This document shows positions 1 to 5,428 of a DNA stretch of 6,785 nt, piece by piece (position 1 is the stretch's first letter; each line of letters opens with the position of its first letter). The position numbers were made by a program, and so were the translations under genes. Under the pieces are notes generated by a model that was given only the letters and a program-made list of their open reading frames with translations, was not told the DNA's origin and made no database searches. The stretch covers positions 1 to 6,785 of the forward strand of contig JAJXPD010000120.1 of assembly GCA_021641325.1 (NCBI GenBank), given 5' to 3'. Source of the DNA: Opitutales bacterium (GTDB lineage: Bacteria; Verrucomicrobiota; Verrucomicrobiia; Opitutales; Intestinicryptomonadaceae).

Positions 1-2
1 CG

Positions 3-35
3 GCGGCGGCGAAACTCGCCGACAGACTTTCTTGA
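3..35 (+). CDS. 3' end of an upstream gene (partial, unidentified)
   Basis: A reading frame open from the left edge ends at TGA (33-35), one base before the GTG start of hemH. Its last ten residues read AAAKLADRLS. An alanine-rich amphipathic tail like this is common at the C-terminus of many enzymes. A protoporphyrinogen oxidase or another heme-pathway enzyme would suit the position before hemH, but ten residues cannot identify a family. The one-base spacing implies that it is cotranscribed with hemH. The hemH frame is also open to the left edge, so this frame might instead be chance. Confidence 0.4.
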   Translation, partial: AAAKLADRLS

Positions 36-36
36 A

Positions 37-945
37 GTGGCGGAAGCTCGGATAATCGTAAGCCTCGGCTCGCCCTCCGATTTCTCGGCGGGAGCGGCGG
101 AGGCTTTTTTGCGCGGGTTTCTGTCCGACCCCCTCGTGCTCCCGCTGCCATCGCCTTTCAGGGAATTTTTCGCCCGCAGGGTGGCAAAAAAACGCGCGGC
201 GGCATACGCAAAGCAATCGGAAAAATTATCTCTCGGCGGAAAATTTATAACCAAGCACTACGCCGAATCGCTCGCCGAAAAAGTCGGCGCGATTTCGGGA
301 GTGCCGACTTTCGCGGCGTACAGATACGGCGAAAACGACATAGCCCGAACCGTCGCAAAACTCCGCGAAAGCGGCTTCGACGAATTTTCCTTCGCCGCCG
401 CCTACCCGCAGTTTTCCAACGCAACGACGCTCTCGGCAAAACTCGCGGCGGAGGAGGCGACGCGCGGGCTTAAATTCCGCTTCGCACAGCCCTACTTCGA
501 CAACCCGCTATACATAGACATGCTCGCGGAGTCGCTCGGACGGCTCGGCGACTGCGGCGCAATAATAGCGTCGTTCCATTCCGTGCCCGAATCGCAGCGC
601 AGCCCCTATGCGGAGCAGTGCGAAAGGACGGTGTCGCTGCTCTGCGAGAAGTCGGGGCGCGGAGACATCATGCTCGGCTGGCAGTCGAAGACGGGGCGCG
701 GCAGGTGGCTTGAGCCTGCGACGCGCGGACTGCTCGGCAAATGCGCGTCGCGCGGAATAAAAAAAGTCGGCGTTCTCTGCCCCGCGTTTTTTTGCGACTG
801 CACCGAAACCCTCGCCGAAATCGACCGCGACGCCCGCGCGTATTTTCTTGAACGCGGCGGGGAATCGTTCGAATATGCGCCGTGCCCGAACAACTCGGAC
901 GCGCAGGCAAAACTTTTCCGCAACATTTTCGAAAACATAAAATGA
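37..945 (+). CDS. hemH: Ferrochelatase HemH
   Basis: This 302-residue enzyme inserts ferrous iron into a porphyrin, the terminal or near-terminal step of heme synthesis, in the cytoplasm or at the inner membrane face. Family landmarks appear in order: an N-terminal strand ending in LGSP (10-13), the FLSDP segment (28-32), a YRYGE loop (95-99), AYPQFSNATT (122-131), the metal-site His181 in SFHSVP (179-184), Y191/QC (194-195), the WQSKTGRGRWLEP loop (215-227), and CTETLAEID (255-263) with the active-site Glu257. It is slightly shorter than the usual 310-350 residues but complete. The start is GTG at 37, chosen because it places the first strand as in homologues. There is no Shine-Dalgarno, so reinitiation after the TGA at 33-35 is likely. 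The frame stays open upstream to the window edge, so a longer form cannot be excluded. Cysteines 248, 253, 255 and 283 are unusually clustered. The protoporphyrin and coproporphyrin routes cannot be told apart here. Confidence 0.95.
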   Translation: MAEARIIVSLGSPSDFSAGAAEAFLRGFLSDPLVLPLPSPFREFFARRVAKKRAAAYAKQSEKLSLGGKFITKHYAESLAEKVGAISGVPTFAAYRYGENDIARTVAKLRESGFDEFSFAAAYPQFSNATTLSAKLAAEEATRGLKFRFAQPYFDNPLYIDMLAESLGRLGDCGAIIASFHSVPESQRSPYAEQCERTVSLLCEKSGRGDIMLGWQSKTGRGRWLEPATRGLLGKCASRGIKKVGVLCPAFFCDCTETLAEIDRDARAYFLERGGESFEYAPCPNNSDAQAKLFRNIFENIK

Positions 946-1745
946 CAAACGCAATTTTAATTCTCGCCGCCGGACTCCTCTATCTGGCGTCCTTCGCCTC
1001 GGTGAATTTCGGGGCGCAAACGGAATCGAAAAAACGCCGCGCGTTCGCGGCGGCTCTCGCGGGATTCACGTTCCACACGGCGGCGTTGGCGCTGCGCTAC
1101 TGGCGGACGGGCTGCGCGCCCGTGGCGACCTCCTACGACCTGCTCGAATCGGTGGCGTGGATTTTCGCGGCGGTGCAAATCGCCGTCGCCCGCCCCTCGA
1201 AAAACGGGCTTGCGGGGATATTTTCAATGCTGCCCGCGGGGATTCTCGCCCTGCTGCCGCTCGGCTGCCCGATGTTCGCCGCGGCGATGGACGGAACGCC
1301 GAAAGCGTCGGTGCAGTTCGCCGCCGCACACGGGGTGCTCGCCGCGTTCTCGTACGCGTTCATGGCGGCGGGCGCGGCGTTCGGGGCATTGTTTTTGATG
1401 CAGCAAAAGTCCCTGCGGAACAAAATCGGCGGAGGCGCAAAAAAAGCCCTGCCGCCCCTTCAAACGCTCGAACGCGGAACGGGCGCGTTTGAAGCCACCG
1501 CCGCGCTCTCGATGCTCGTCTCGATTTCCGCAGGAATTGCCGCCGCGGGAAACGCCGAAATCGGCGGGCTTTCCGCGCTCAAATTCGCGGCGGGCGGCGC
1601 GTTGTTCGCGGCGCAAATCGCGGTCTGCGCGTTCACCGCGACGGGAATTCTTCGCGGGGCGCGGCTGTCTAAAACGGCGGTAATGCTCTTCGTTGCGGCG
1701 TTGTGCGCCCTCGTACCAATCGAAATAGGAAGGACACTCCAATGA
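942..1745 (+). CDS. CcsA/HemX-type heme or cytochrome c assembly membrane protein
   Basis: This is a 267-residue integral membrane protein with about eight hydrophobic segments (near 3-22, 35-54, 64-82, 92-113, 128-153, 184-203, 209-237, 244-262), the layout of the CcsA/ResC/HemX (YpjD) family. Family hallmarks are His45 after helix 2, the SYDLLES segment (64-70) before helix 3, His130 at the start of helix 5, and the LPPLQTLERG segment (170-179) that matches the LPxLETLD motif of HemX-like proteins. The tryptophan-rich WWD heme-handling motif of true CcsA is absent; helix 7 holds only alanine/glycine-rich sequence. It therefore resembles HemX (which influences glutamyl-tRNA reductase in Bacillus) more than the heme-lyase subunit. 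The ATG at 942 overlaps the hemH stop as ATGA, so translation is probably coupled. An ATG 60 bases upstream, inside hemH, is less likely. A heme-related role is supported by family and neighbour; the exact function is open. Confidence 0.8.
   Translation: MTNAILILAAGLLYLASFASVNFGAQTESKKRRAFAAALAGFTFHTAALALRYWRTGCAPVATSYDLLESVAWIFAAVQIAVARPSKNGLAGIFSMLPAGILALLPLGCPMFAAAMDGTPKASVQFAAAHGVLAAFSYAFMAAGAAFGALFLMQQKSLRNKIGGGAKKALPPLQTLERGTGAFEATAALSMLVSISAGIAAAGNAEIGGLSALKFAAGGALFAAQIAVCAFTATGILRGARLSKTAVMLFVAALCALVPIEIGRTLQ
1727..1734 (+). promoter_or_regulatory. Strong Shine-Dalgarno for rnr
   Basis: AGGAAGGA lies seven bases before the ATG at 1742, inside the last codons of the preceding gene. 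It decides the rnr start in favour of 1742 over the in-frame GTG at 1703. It is the only clear Shine-Dalgarno seen in the window. Confidence 0.85.
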
Positions 1746-4027
1746 ACACCGAAAACATATCGGAGAAACTTAAAAATCTGATGCGCGGCAAAAACTATGT
1801 GCCGAGCACCGCGCACGAAATCGCGCTCGAACTCGGGCTGGGGCGCAAGGACGTTTTGAAGCTCAAAAACCTGCTCGCCGGCATGTCCAAAAACGGCGAA
1901 ATCGCGCGGGTCAAGGGCGACAGGTACGGCGCGCTCGAAGAGCTTGACCTCGCGAGCGGAACGATTGAATTCCGGCCGAGCGGACGCGCCCACATGCGCA
2001 TGCCCGACGGCACAAGCGTTGAATTCAAGCCCGAAGACACGGGAGTCGCCCTCGACGGCGACAAAGTCCTCGCGCGGATAATCCCCGTCGGGCGCGGACG
2101 CTTCGGCAACGCGCGCGGGGCGTTCGGGAAGAGGCGCAAGCCCGACTTCAAGGGCGACGACGGCAAAAAATACGCGCGGGTCGTAAGGATTCTCGAACGC
2201 AAGACATACAAAGTGGTGGGCACGCTCCGCCGCTCGTACAACTTCTGGCACGTCGTCCCAGACGACCCCAAATTCTTCTACGACGTCATCGTCGCCGACC
2301 CGAAAAAATCGGGAATCTCGCCCGTCCCCGCCGAGAACGACAAAGTCGTCGTGCGGCTAAACGAATGGACGCAGCGGCACATAAACCCGTCGGGCGAAAT
2401 AATAGAGTCGCTCGGAGAGAGCCACACGCCGATGGCCGAGTACCGCGCAATTATCGTAAAATACGACCTTTCGGAAACATTCCCCGACAACGTGCTCGCG
2501 GAAGTCGCAAAAGTTCCTCAAAAAGTTTCGCCGAAGGAACGCGCGGGCAGATGCGACATGCGCGGAAAATTCACAATCACAATCGATCCGGAAGACGCAA
2601 AGGATTTCGACGACGCAATCTCGCTCGAACGCGTCGGCAACGACTGGGAAGTCGGCGTGCACATCGCGGACGTGTCGCACTACGTCAGGAAAAACTCCGC
2701 GCTCGACAAGGAGGCGGAGGCGCGCGGGAACTCCACATACCTCGTGGGAACGGTAATCCCAATGCTTCCGTTCGAGCTTTCCAACGGAATTTGCAGTCTG
2801 GTTGAGGACGAGGACAGGCTTGCGAAAAGCGTGTTCATGAAATTCGGCAAAAACGGCGAATGCAAAAGCGCGCGCTTTGCGAACTCGGTCATCAGAAGCT
2901 CTAAACGCCTCAGCTACGAACAGGCGCACGCGCTCATCACGGAGGACGACGACGAAAAAATCCTCGCCGTCAAGCCGCCCGAAAACTACGAAACCGCATT
3001 CGGCGGCAAACCCCTCGACGCTCTGCCGCCGAAGGAGTTCGCAAACCTGAAAAAATCGCTGAGAGTTCTGTGGGACATCGCATCGAGAATGCGCAAACGC
3101 CGCATGGCAAACGGCAGCCTCGACCTCGAAATTCCCGAATTCAAGATTTTCTGCGACAAGGACGGATACGCCGACAGAATCGAAAAAACCGAATACAACG
3201 AGAGCCACCAGCTAATCGAGGAGTTCATGCTCGCGGCAAACGAAGCCGTCGCGCATGAGCTGTTCTCCCGCAAGATTCCGTACATCTCGCGCGTGCACGA
3301 CAACCCCGACCCCGAAAAACTCGCCGAACTGCGCGACGAGCTTCAAACATTCGGAATCAAATGCGGCGACCTCACAAAACGCCCCGAAGTGCTAAAAGTG
3401 CTCGCCGAAATCGCAAAGCACCAACAGTCGTACCTGCTAAAAACGAAGTTCCTGCGGAGTCTCAAACGCGCCGAATACCGCGCGTCGGCGGACGGACACT
3501 ACGGGCTGAACATGGTCTACTACGCGCACTTCACATCGCCCATCAGGCGATACGCCGACCTCACCGTGCATCGCAACCTCGACGCCGTGATAAGGCCGGC
3601 GCGGGGCACAATCGCGGGCAAGGAGGAGCTTGGGCGTATTGCCGCGCACATCTCGGAGACCGAACAGAACAGCGCGGACGCCGAGCGCGAGTCGCGCAAG
3701 GTGAAGCTGCTTGAATACTTCGAACGCGCAATAGGCTCGGGAAAGTCGTTCGAAGCGGTGATAACGGCGGTGTCGAACCACGGATTTTTCGTGGAGCTTA
3801 CGGAGTCTTCGGCGTTCGGCTTCGTGCACGTCCACACCATGCACGACGACATCTACCGATTGTCGAACGACGGCACGGAACTGCGCGGCAGAAGCGGCGG
3901 AAACGTCCTGAAAGTGGGCGACAAGGTGCGCGTGGAGGTGGAGTCGGTGGACAGATTCAAACGCCAGATAGACTTCCACATGCCGGACGCCGCCGCAAAG
4001 CCGAAGCGCAAAAAGCGCGGACGCTAA
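1742..4027 (+). CDS. rnr: Exoribonuclease R (RNase R)
   Basis: This 761-residue processive 3'-5' exoribonuclease of the RNase II/R family degrades structured RNA and takes part in rRNA and mRNA quality control in the cytoplasm. Domains in order: an N-terminal winged-helix-like region (about 1-65), cold-shock/OB domains (about 68-240), the RNB catalytic domain (about 265-615), and a C-terminal S1 domain (about 667-746) followed by a short basic tail (KPKRKKRGR). Metal-binding Asp282, Asp288, Asp290 and Asp291 are all present in IDPEDAKDFDD, as are the HIADVSHYV strand (308-315) and the signature HFTSPIRRYADLTVHR (596-611). The length is close to that of E. coli RNase R (about 810), with a shorter basic tail. 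The start at 1742 has a good Shine-Dalgarno and overlaps the previous stop as ATGA, so the gene is the last of the hemH operon. A terminator follows 16 bases after the stop. It is intact, with no missing catalytic residue. Confidence 0.97.
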   Translation: MNTENISEKLKNLMRGKNYVPSTAHEIALELGLGRKDVLKLKNLLAGMSKNGEIARVKGDRYGALEELDLASGTIEFRPSGRAHMRMPDGTSVEFKPEDTGVALDGDKVLARIIPVGRGRFGNARGAFGKRRKPDFKGDDGKKYARVVRILERKTYKVVGTLRRSYNFWHVVPDDPKFFYDVIVADPKKSGISPVPAENDKVVVRLNEWTQRHINPSGEIIESLGESHTPMAEYRAIIVKYDLSETFPDNVLAEVAKVPQKVSPKERAGRCDMRGKFTITIDPEDAKDFDDAISLERVGNDWEVGVHIADVSHYVRKNSALDKEAEARGNSTYLVGTVIPMLPFELSNGICSLVEDEDRLAKSVFMKFGKNGECKSARFANSVIRSSKRLSYEQAHALITEDDDEKILAVKPPENYETAFGGKPLDALPPKEFANLKKSLRVLWDIASRMRKRRMANGSLDLEIPEFKIFCDKDGYADRIEKTEYNESHQLIEEFMLAANEAVAHELFSRKIPYISRVHDNPDPEKLAELRDELQTFGIKCGDLTKRPEVLKVLAEIAKHQQSYLLKTKFLRSLKRAEYRASADGHYGLNMVYYAHFTSPIRRYADLTVHRNLDAVIRPARGTIAGKEELGRIAAHISETEQNSADAERESRKVKLLEYFERAIGSGKSFEAVITAVSNHGFFVELTESSAFGFVHVHTMHDDIYRLSNDGTELRGRSGGNVLKVGDKVRVEVESVDRFKRQIDFHMPDAAAKPKRKKRGR

Positions 4028-4043
4028 CATGCTGCGCCCGAAC

Positions 4044-4070
4044 AAAAAGCCCGCTCCTCGCGGGCTTTTT
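4044..4070 (+). terminator. Intrinsic terminator after rnr
   Basis: The 6-bp GC stem gcccgc/gcgggc (4049-4054 with 4060-4065) has a five-base loop. It is extended by five A:T pairs (4044-4048 with 4066-4070) to 11 bp and ends in a T run. The A run on the left arm means it could also stop transcription arriving on the minus strand from the hpt side. It closes the hemH-rnr operon. Confidence 0.9.
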
Positions 4071-4138
4071 GCATTTGGAAACACGGACGGCGGCGGAAAC
4101 GCGCGACGCCAAAAATGCCTCCCCGCCTCAATATTGGA

Positions 4139-4168
4139 TTGACTTTCAGGGCGGTTTGCGGGTATCCT
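4139..4168 (+). promoter_or_regulatory. Candidate sigma70-type promoter for the small membrane protein
   Basis: TTGACT (4139-4144) and TATCCT (4163-4168) are separated by 18 bases, matching the consensus hexamers at 5/6 and 4/6. Transcription would start near 4175, giving a 5' leader of under 20 bases before the ATG at 4192. The position, between a terminator and a gene that needs its own start, supports it. Chance matches of this quality do occur. Confidence 0.4.
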
Positions 4169-4191
4169 CCAACGCCGTATTAATTGTGAGA

Positions 4192-4437
4192 ATGCCCGAA
4201 AATTTGATAATTTTTCTCGCCATGTGCGGTACGGTTCTTTGGTCGCTGTACCGCGCCTATCCGTATTTTCTCGATGCCGACGACGCCCTCGACGCGTTCC
4301 AAAGCAAATATGTGTCGGAAAAATACAGCCCCAAGCACTTCGTGAAATGGCGCAGAAAAATGAGGATTGCCTGGGGGCTTGCAGTCGCCGTGTTCGCGGC
4401 GATAACCGTTGCGTTCTGCGCGCTGGGAATGCGCTAA
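4192..4437 (+). CDS. Small two-helix membrane protein, function unknown
   Basis: This is an 81-residue protein I do not recognise. It has a hydrophobic segment at about 4-21 (NLIIFLAMCGTVLWSLY), a polar, charged middle (about 22-60, with DADDALD and the basic KHFVKWRRKMR stretch), and a second hydrophobic segment at about 62-79. The basic residues just before the second helix suggest that the middle loop is cytoplasmic, with both ends outside. The ATG at 4192 was chosen because it sits immediately before the first helix. Extending upstream would cross non-coding-looking sequence and reach a TTG inside the rnr terminator. No Shine-Dalgarno is visible; a candidate promoter lies at 4139-4168. 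Its stop is one base from the convergent hpt stop, with no terminator between them. The base composition resembles its neighbours. It could be a small membrane regulator or an orphan gene; no function is proposed. Confidence 0.65.
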   Translation: MPENLIIFLAMCGTVLWSLYRAYPYFLDADDALDAFQSKYVSEKYSPKHFVKWRRKMRIAWGLAVAVFAAITVAFCALGMR

Positions 4438-4438
4438 G

Positions 4439-4963
4439 CTACTTTGCCGCCATGATGTCGGGAACGTTCCGCCCCAAGCCTCCGACGTCCAAGCCGTAGC
4501 CGTAAACAAAAACGTCGTCCACCGAAAAGCCGACAAAATCGCCCGACACTTTTTTGGAAACGCCCGTGCGCTTGTCGAGCAGAAAGCAGCCCCTTACCGA
4601 CGCCGCGCCCGCGCGCAAAAGCATTCCGGAAACGGTCTCGTATGTGTGCCCCGTGTCGAGAATGTCGTCAATCAGAAGCACGTCCGCTCCCGCGACGTCG
4701 GGAAGCCCGCCGACAACCCTCGGCTCGTGAAGCGGCGTGCGCCCGTCGCCGTACGACGACACTTTAAGCGAATGAATGCGCATGCTTTTGCAGGCGATTT
4801 TCCGCGTGAGGTCGGCGGCGAAATACACCGCGCCCTCCGCGAGCCACACAACCACAAGCGAGACGCCGCGCGAGGCAACCCACGCCGAAATTTCCGCGCC
4901 AAGCTCTTCCACGCGCCGCGCGATTTCCGCGCCGCCAATCAAAACCGTATCATTGTCGAACAT
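4439..4963 (-). CDS. hpt: Hypoxanthine(-guanine) phosphoribosyltransferase
   Basis: This 174-residue purine-salvage enzyme joins hypoxanthine or guanine to PRPP to give IMP or GMP in the cytoplasm. Diagnostic features are the PRPP-binding loop VLLIDDILDTGHTY (95-108) with catalytic-base Asp103, the flexible-loop SSY (69-71), Lys131 in LLDKRT (128-133; purine O6 contact in the human enzyme), and the purine-stacking strand DFVGFSVDD (142-150) followed by VYGYGLD (153-159) and RNVPDI (165-170). Length and architecture are typical of bacterial Hpt. Oddity: loop I reads LAEGAVYFAADL (41-52), with Glu43 where the family usually has Lys, Arg or Asn (Lys68 in human HGPRT). The start ATG (complement of 4961-4963) is the only good start before an in-frame stop, and no Shine-Dalgarno is seen. 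It lies 56 bases downstream of the glutaredoxin gene on the same strand and may share its transcript. Confidence 0.93.
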   Translation of the reverse strand: MFDNDTVLIGGAEIARRVEELGAEISAWVASRGVSLVVVWLAEGAVYFAADLTRKIACKSMRIHSLKVSSYGDGRTPLHEPRVVGGLPDVAGADVLLIDDILDTGHTYETVSGMLLRAGAASVRGCFLLDKRTGVSKKVSGDFVGFSVDDVFVYGYGLDVGGLGRNVPDIMAAK

Positions 4964-4971
4964 GCCGAACG

Positions 4972-5000
4972 AATTTGCGCGGCATGGGGAAATTCGTCAA
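4972..5000 (-). promoter_or_regulatory. Weak candidate promoter for hpt
   Basis: On the minus strand, TTGACG (complement of 4995-5000, 5/6) is followed after 17 bases by CAAATT (complement of 4972-4977, only 3/6). The start codon begins eight bases past the -10, so a transcript from here would be almost leaderless. The weak -10 makes this uncertain; hpt may instead be read through from the glutaredoxin gene. Confidence 0.25.
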
Positions 5001-5019
5001 CGCAATTCGAGCGGCGGAG

Positions 5020-5298
5020 CTATAAAAGCCCCCAATCTTTGAGGTCGCGGGAAAGCTCGCCGGCGTCGAAACGCCTGCCCGCCCGCCATTTTCCGTCGTA
5101 TTCGAGGGTCGGCACAACCCAGTCAACACCGCCGTTTGCGTCAACCACGCGCTTCACGACGTCGGGAGGCTGGCGTTCGATGTCGAGCGCGTCGAACGGA
5201 ACGCCCTTTTCTTTGAGGAAATCGACAGTCGCCCGACAGTGCGGGCAGATGTCCCAATAGTAGACTTTCAGTTTGGGTTTGTTCAATTTGAATTTCAT
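5020..5298 (-). CDS. Glutaredoxin-like thiol-disulfide protein (CPHC)
   Basis: This 92-residue protein has a thioredoxin/glutaredoxin fold. After a short basic N-terminus comes the strand KLKVYYWDICPHC (9-21), with redox cysteines 18 and 21, then a helix (RATVDFLKEKG), a second strand (VPFDALDIE, 33-41), a helix (PPDVVKRVVDANGG), and the cis-proline turn WVVPTLEYDGKW (60-71, Pro63). The length is typical of classic small glutaredoxins (75-95). The XX pair is PH, as in DsbA, rather than the usual PY, and the glycine pair that normally follows the glutathione-binding strand is not conserved. The substrate may therefore not be classic glutathione. No signal peptide is seen, so it is probably cytoplasmic. 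The ATG at 5298 places the fold as in relatives. In-frame ATGs at 5400 and 5385 would add a strongly basic tail of about 30 residues. It is divergent from sufS and upstream of hpt. Confidence 0.85.
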   Translation of the reverse strand: MKFKLNKPKLKVYYWDICPHCRATVDFLKEKGVPFDALDIERQPPDVVKRVVDANGGVDWVVPTLEYDGKWRAGRRFDAGELSRDLKDWGLL

Positions 5299-5428
5299 TT
5301 CGGAGAAATTGTATCGGCGCGGACGCGGATTTTTTAAGCGGTTTTTGCGCCGCTGAATTTTTCCGACAAGTTCGCGGGGGCGCATTTTTTTCTTTGTCAT
5401 GCGCCGCCGTTGTGCAATCATAAAGGCA
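5299..5428. other. Divergent intergenic region, glutaredoxin / sufS
   Basis: These 130 bases separate the two divergent starts and must carry control signals for both. On the minus strand the candidate promoter at 5308-5337 serves the glutaredoxin gene. On the plus strand only a poor match is visible: TTGTCA at 5394-5399 and CATAAA at 5419-5424, with a long 19-base spacer and a -10 too close to the ATG. I see no convincing long palindrome that would mark an IscR- or Fur-like operator. Confidence 0.5.
5308..5337 (-). promoter_or_regulatory. Candidate promoter for the glutaredoxin gene
   Basis: On the minus strand, TTAAAA (complement of 5332-5337, 4/6) and TACAAT (complement of 5308-5313, 5/6) are separated by 18 bases. 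Only nine bases separate the -10 from the ATG at 5298, so the predicted transcript would start at or within a few bases of the start codon. This agrees with the absence of a Shine-Dalgarno. Confidence 0.35.

Noticed and set aside
1703..1741. Earlier GTG start for rnr at 1703
   Set aside because: It has no Shine-Dalgarno and would overlap the preceding gene by 43 bases; the ATG at 1742 has a strong, well-spaced one and gives a normal RNase R N-terminus.
2357..3208. Long minus-strand open frame of 283 codons inside rnr
   Set aside because: It is antisense to the RNase R catalytic domain, whose motifs are intact; the translation (Val/Phe/Arg-rich) shows no family features.
4069..4191. N-terminal extension of the small membrane protein to a TTG at 4069
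   Set aside because: The TTG lies within the terminator T run, and the added residues look non-coding; the candidate promoter at 4139-4168 also lies downstream of it.
4409..5260. Long plus-strand open frame of 283 codons across the hpt and glutaredoxin genes
   Set aside because: It is antisense to two well-supported genes, its translation is low-complexity and Arg/Ala/His-rich without recognisable domains, and long antisense frames are expected in GC-rich DNA.
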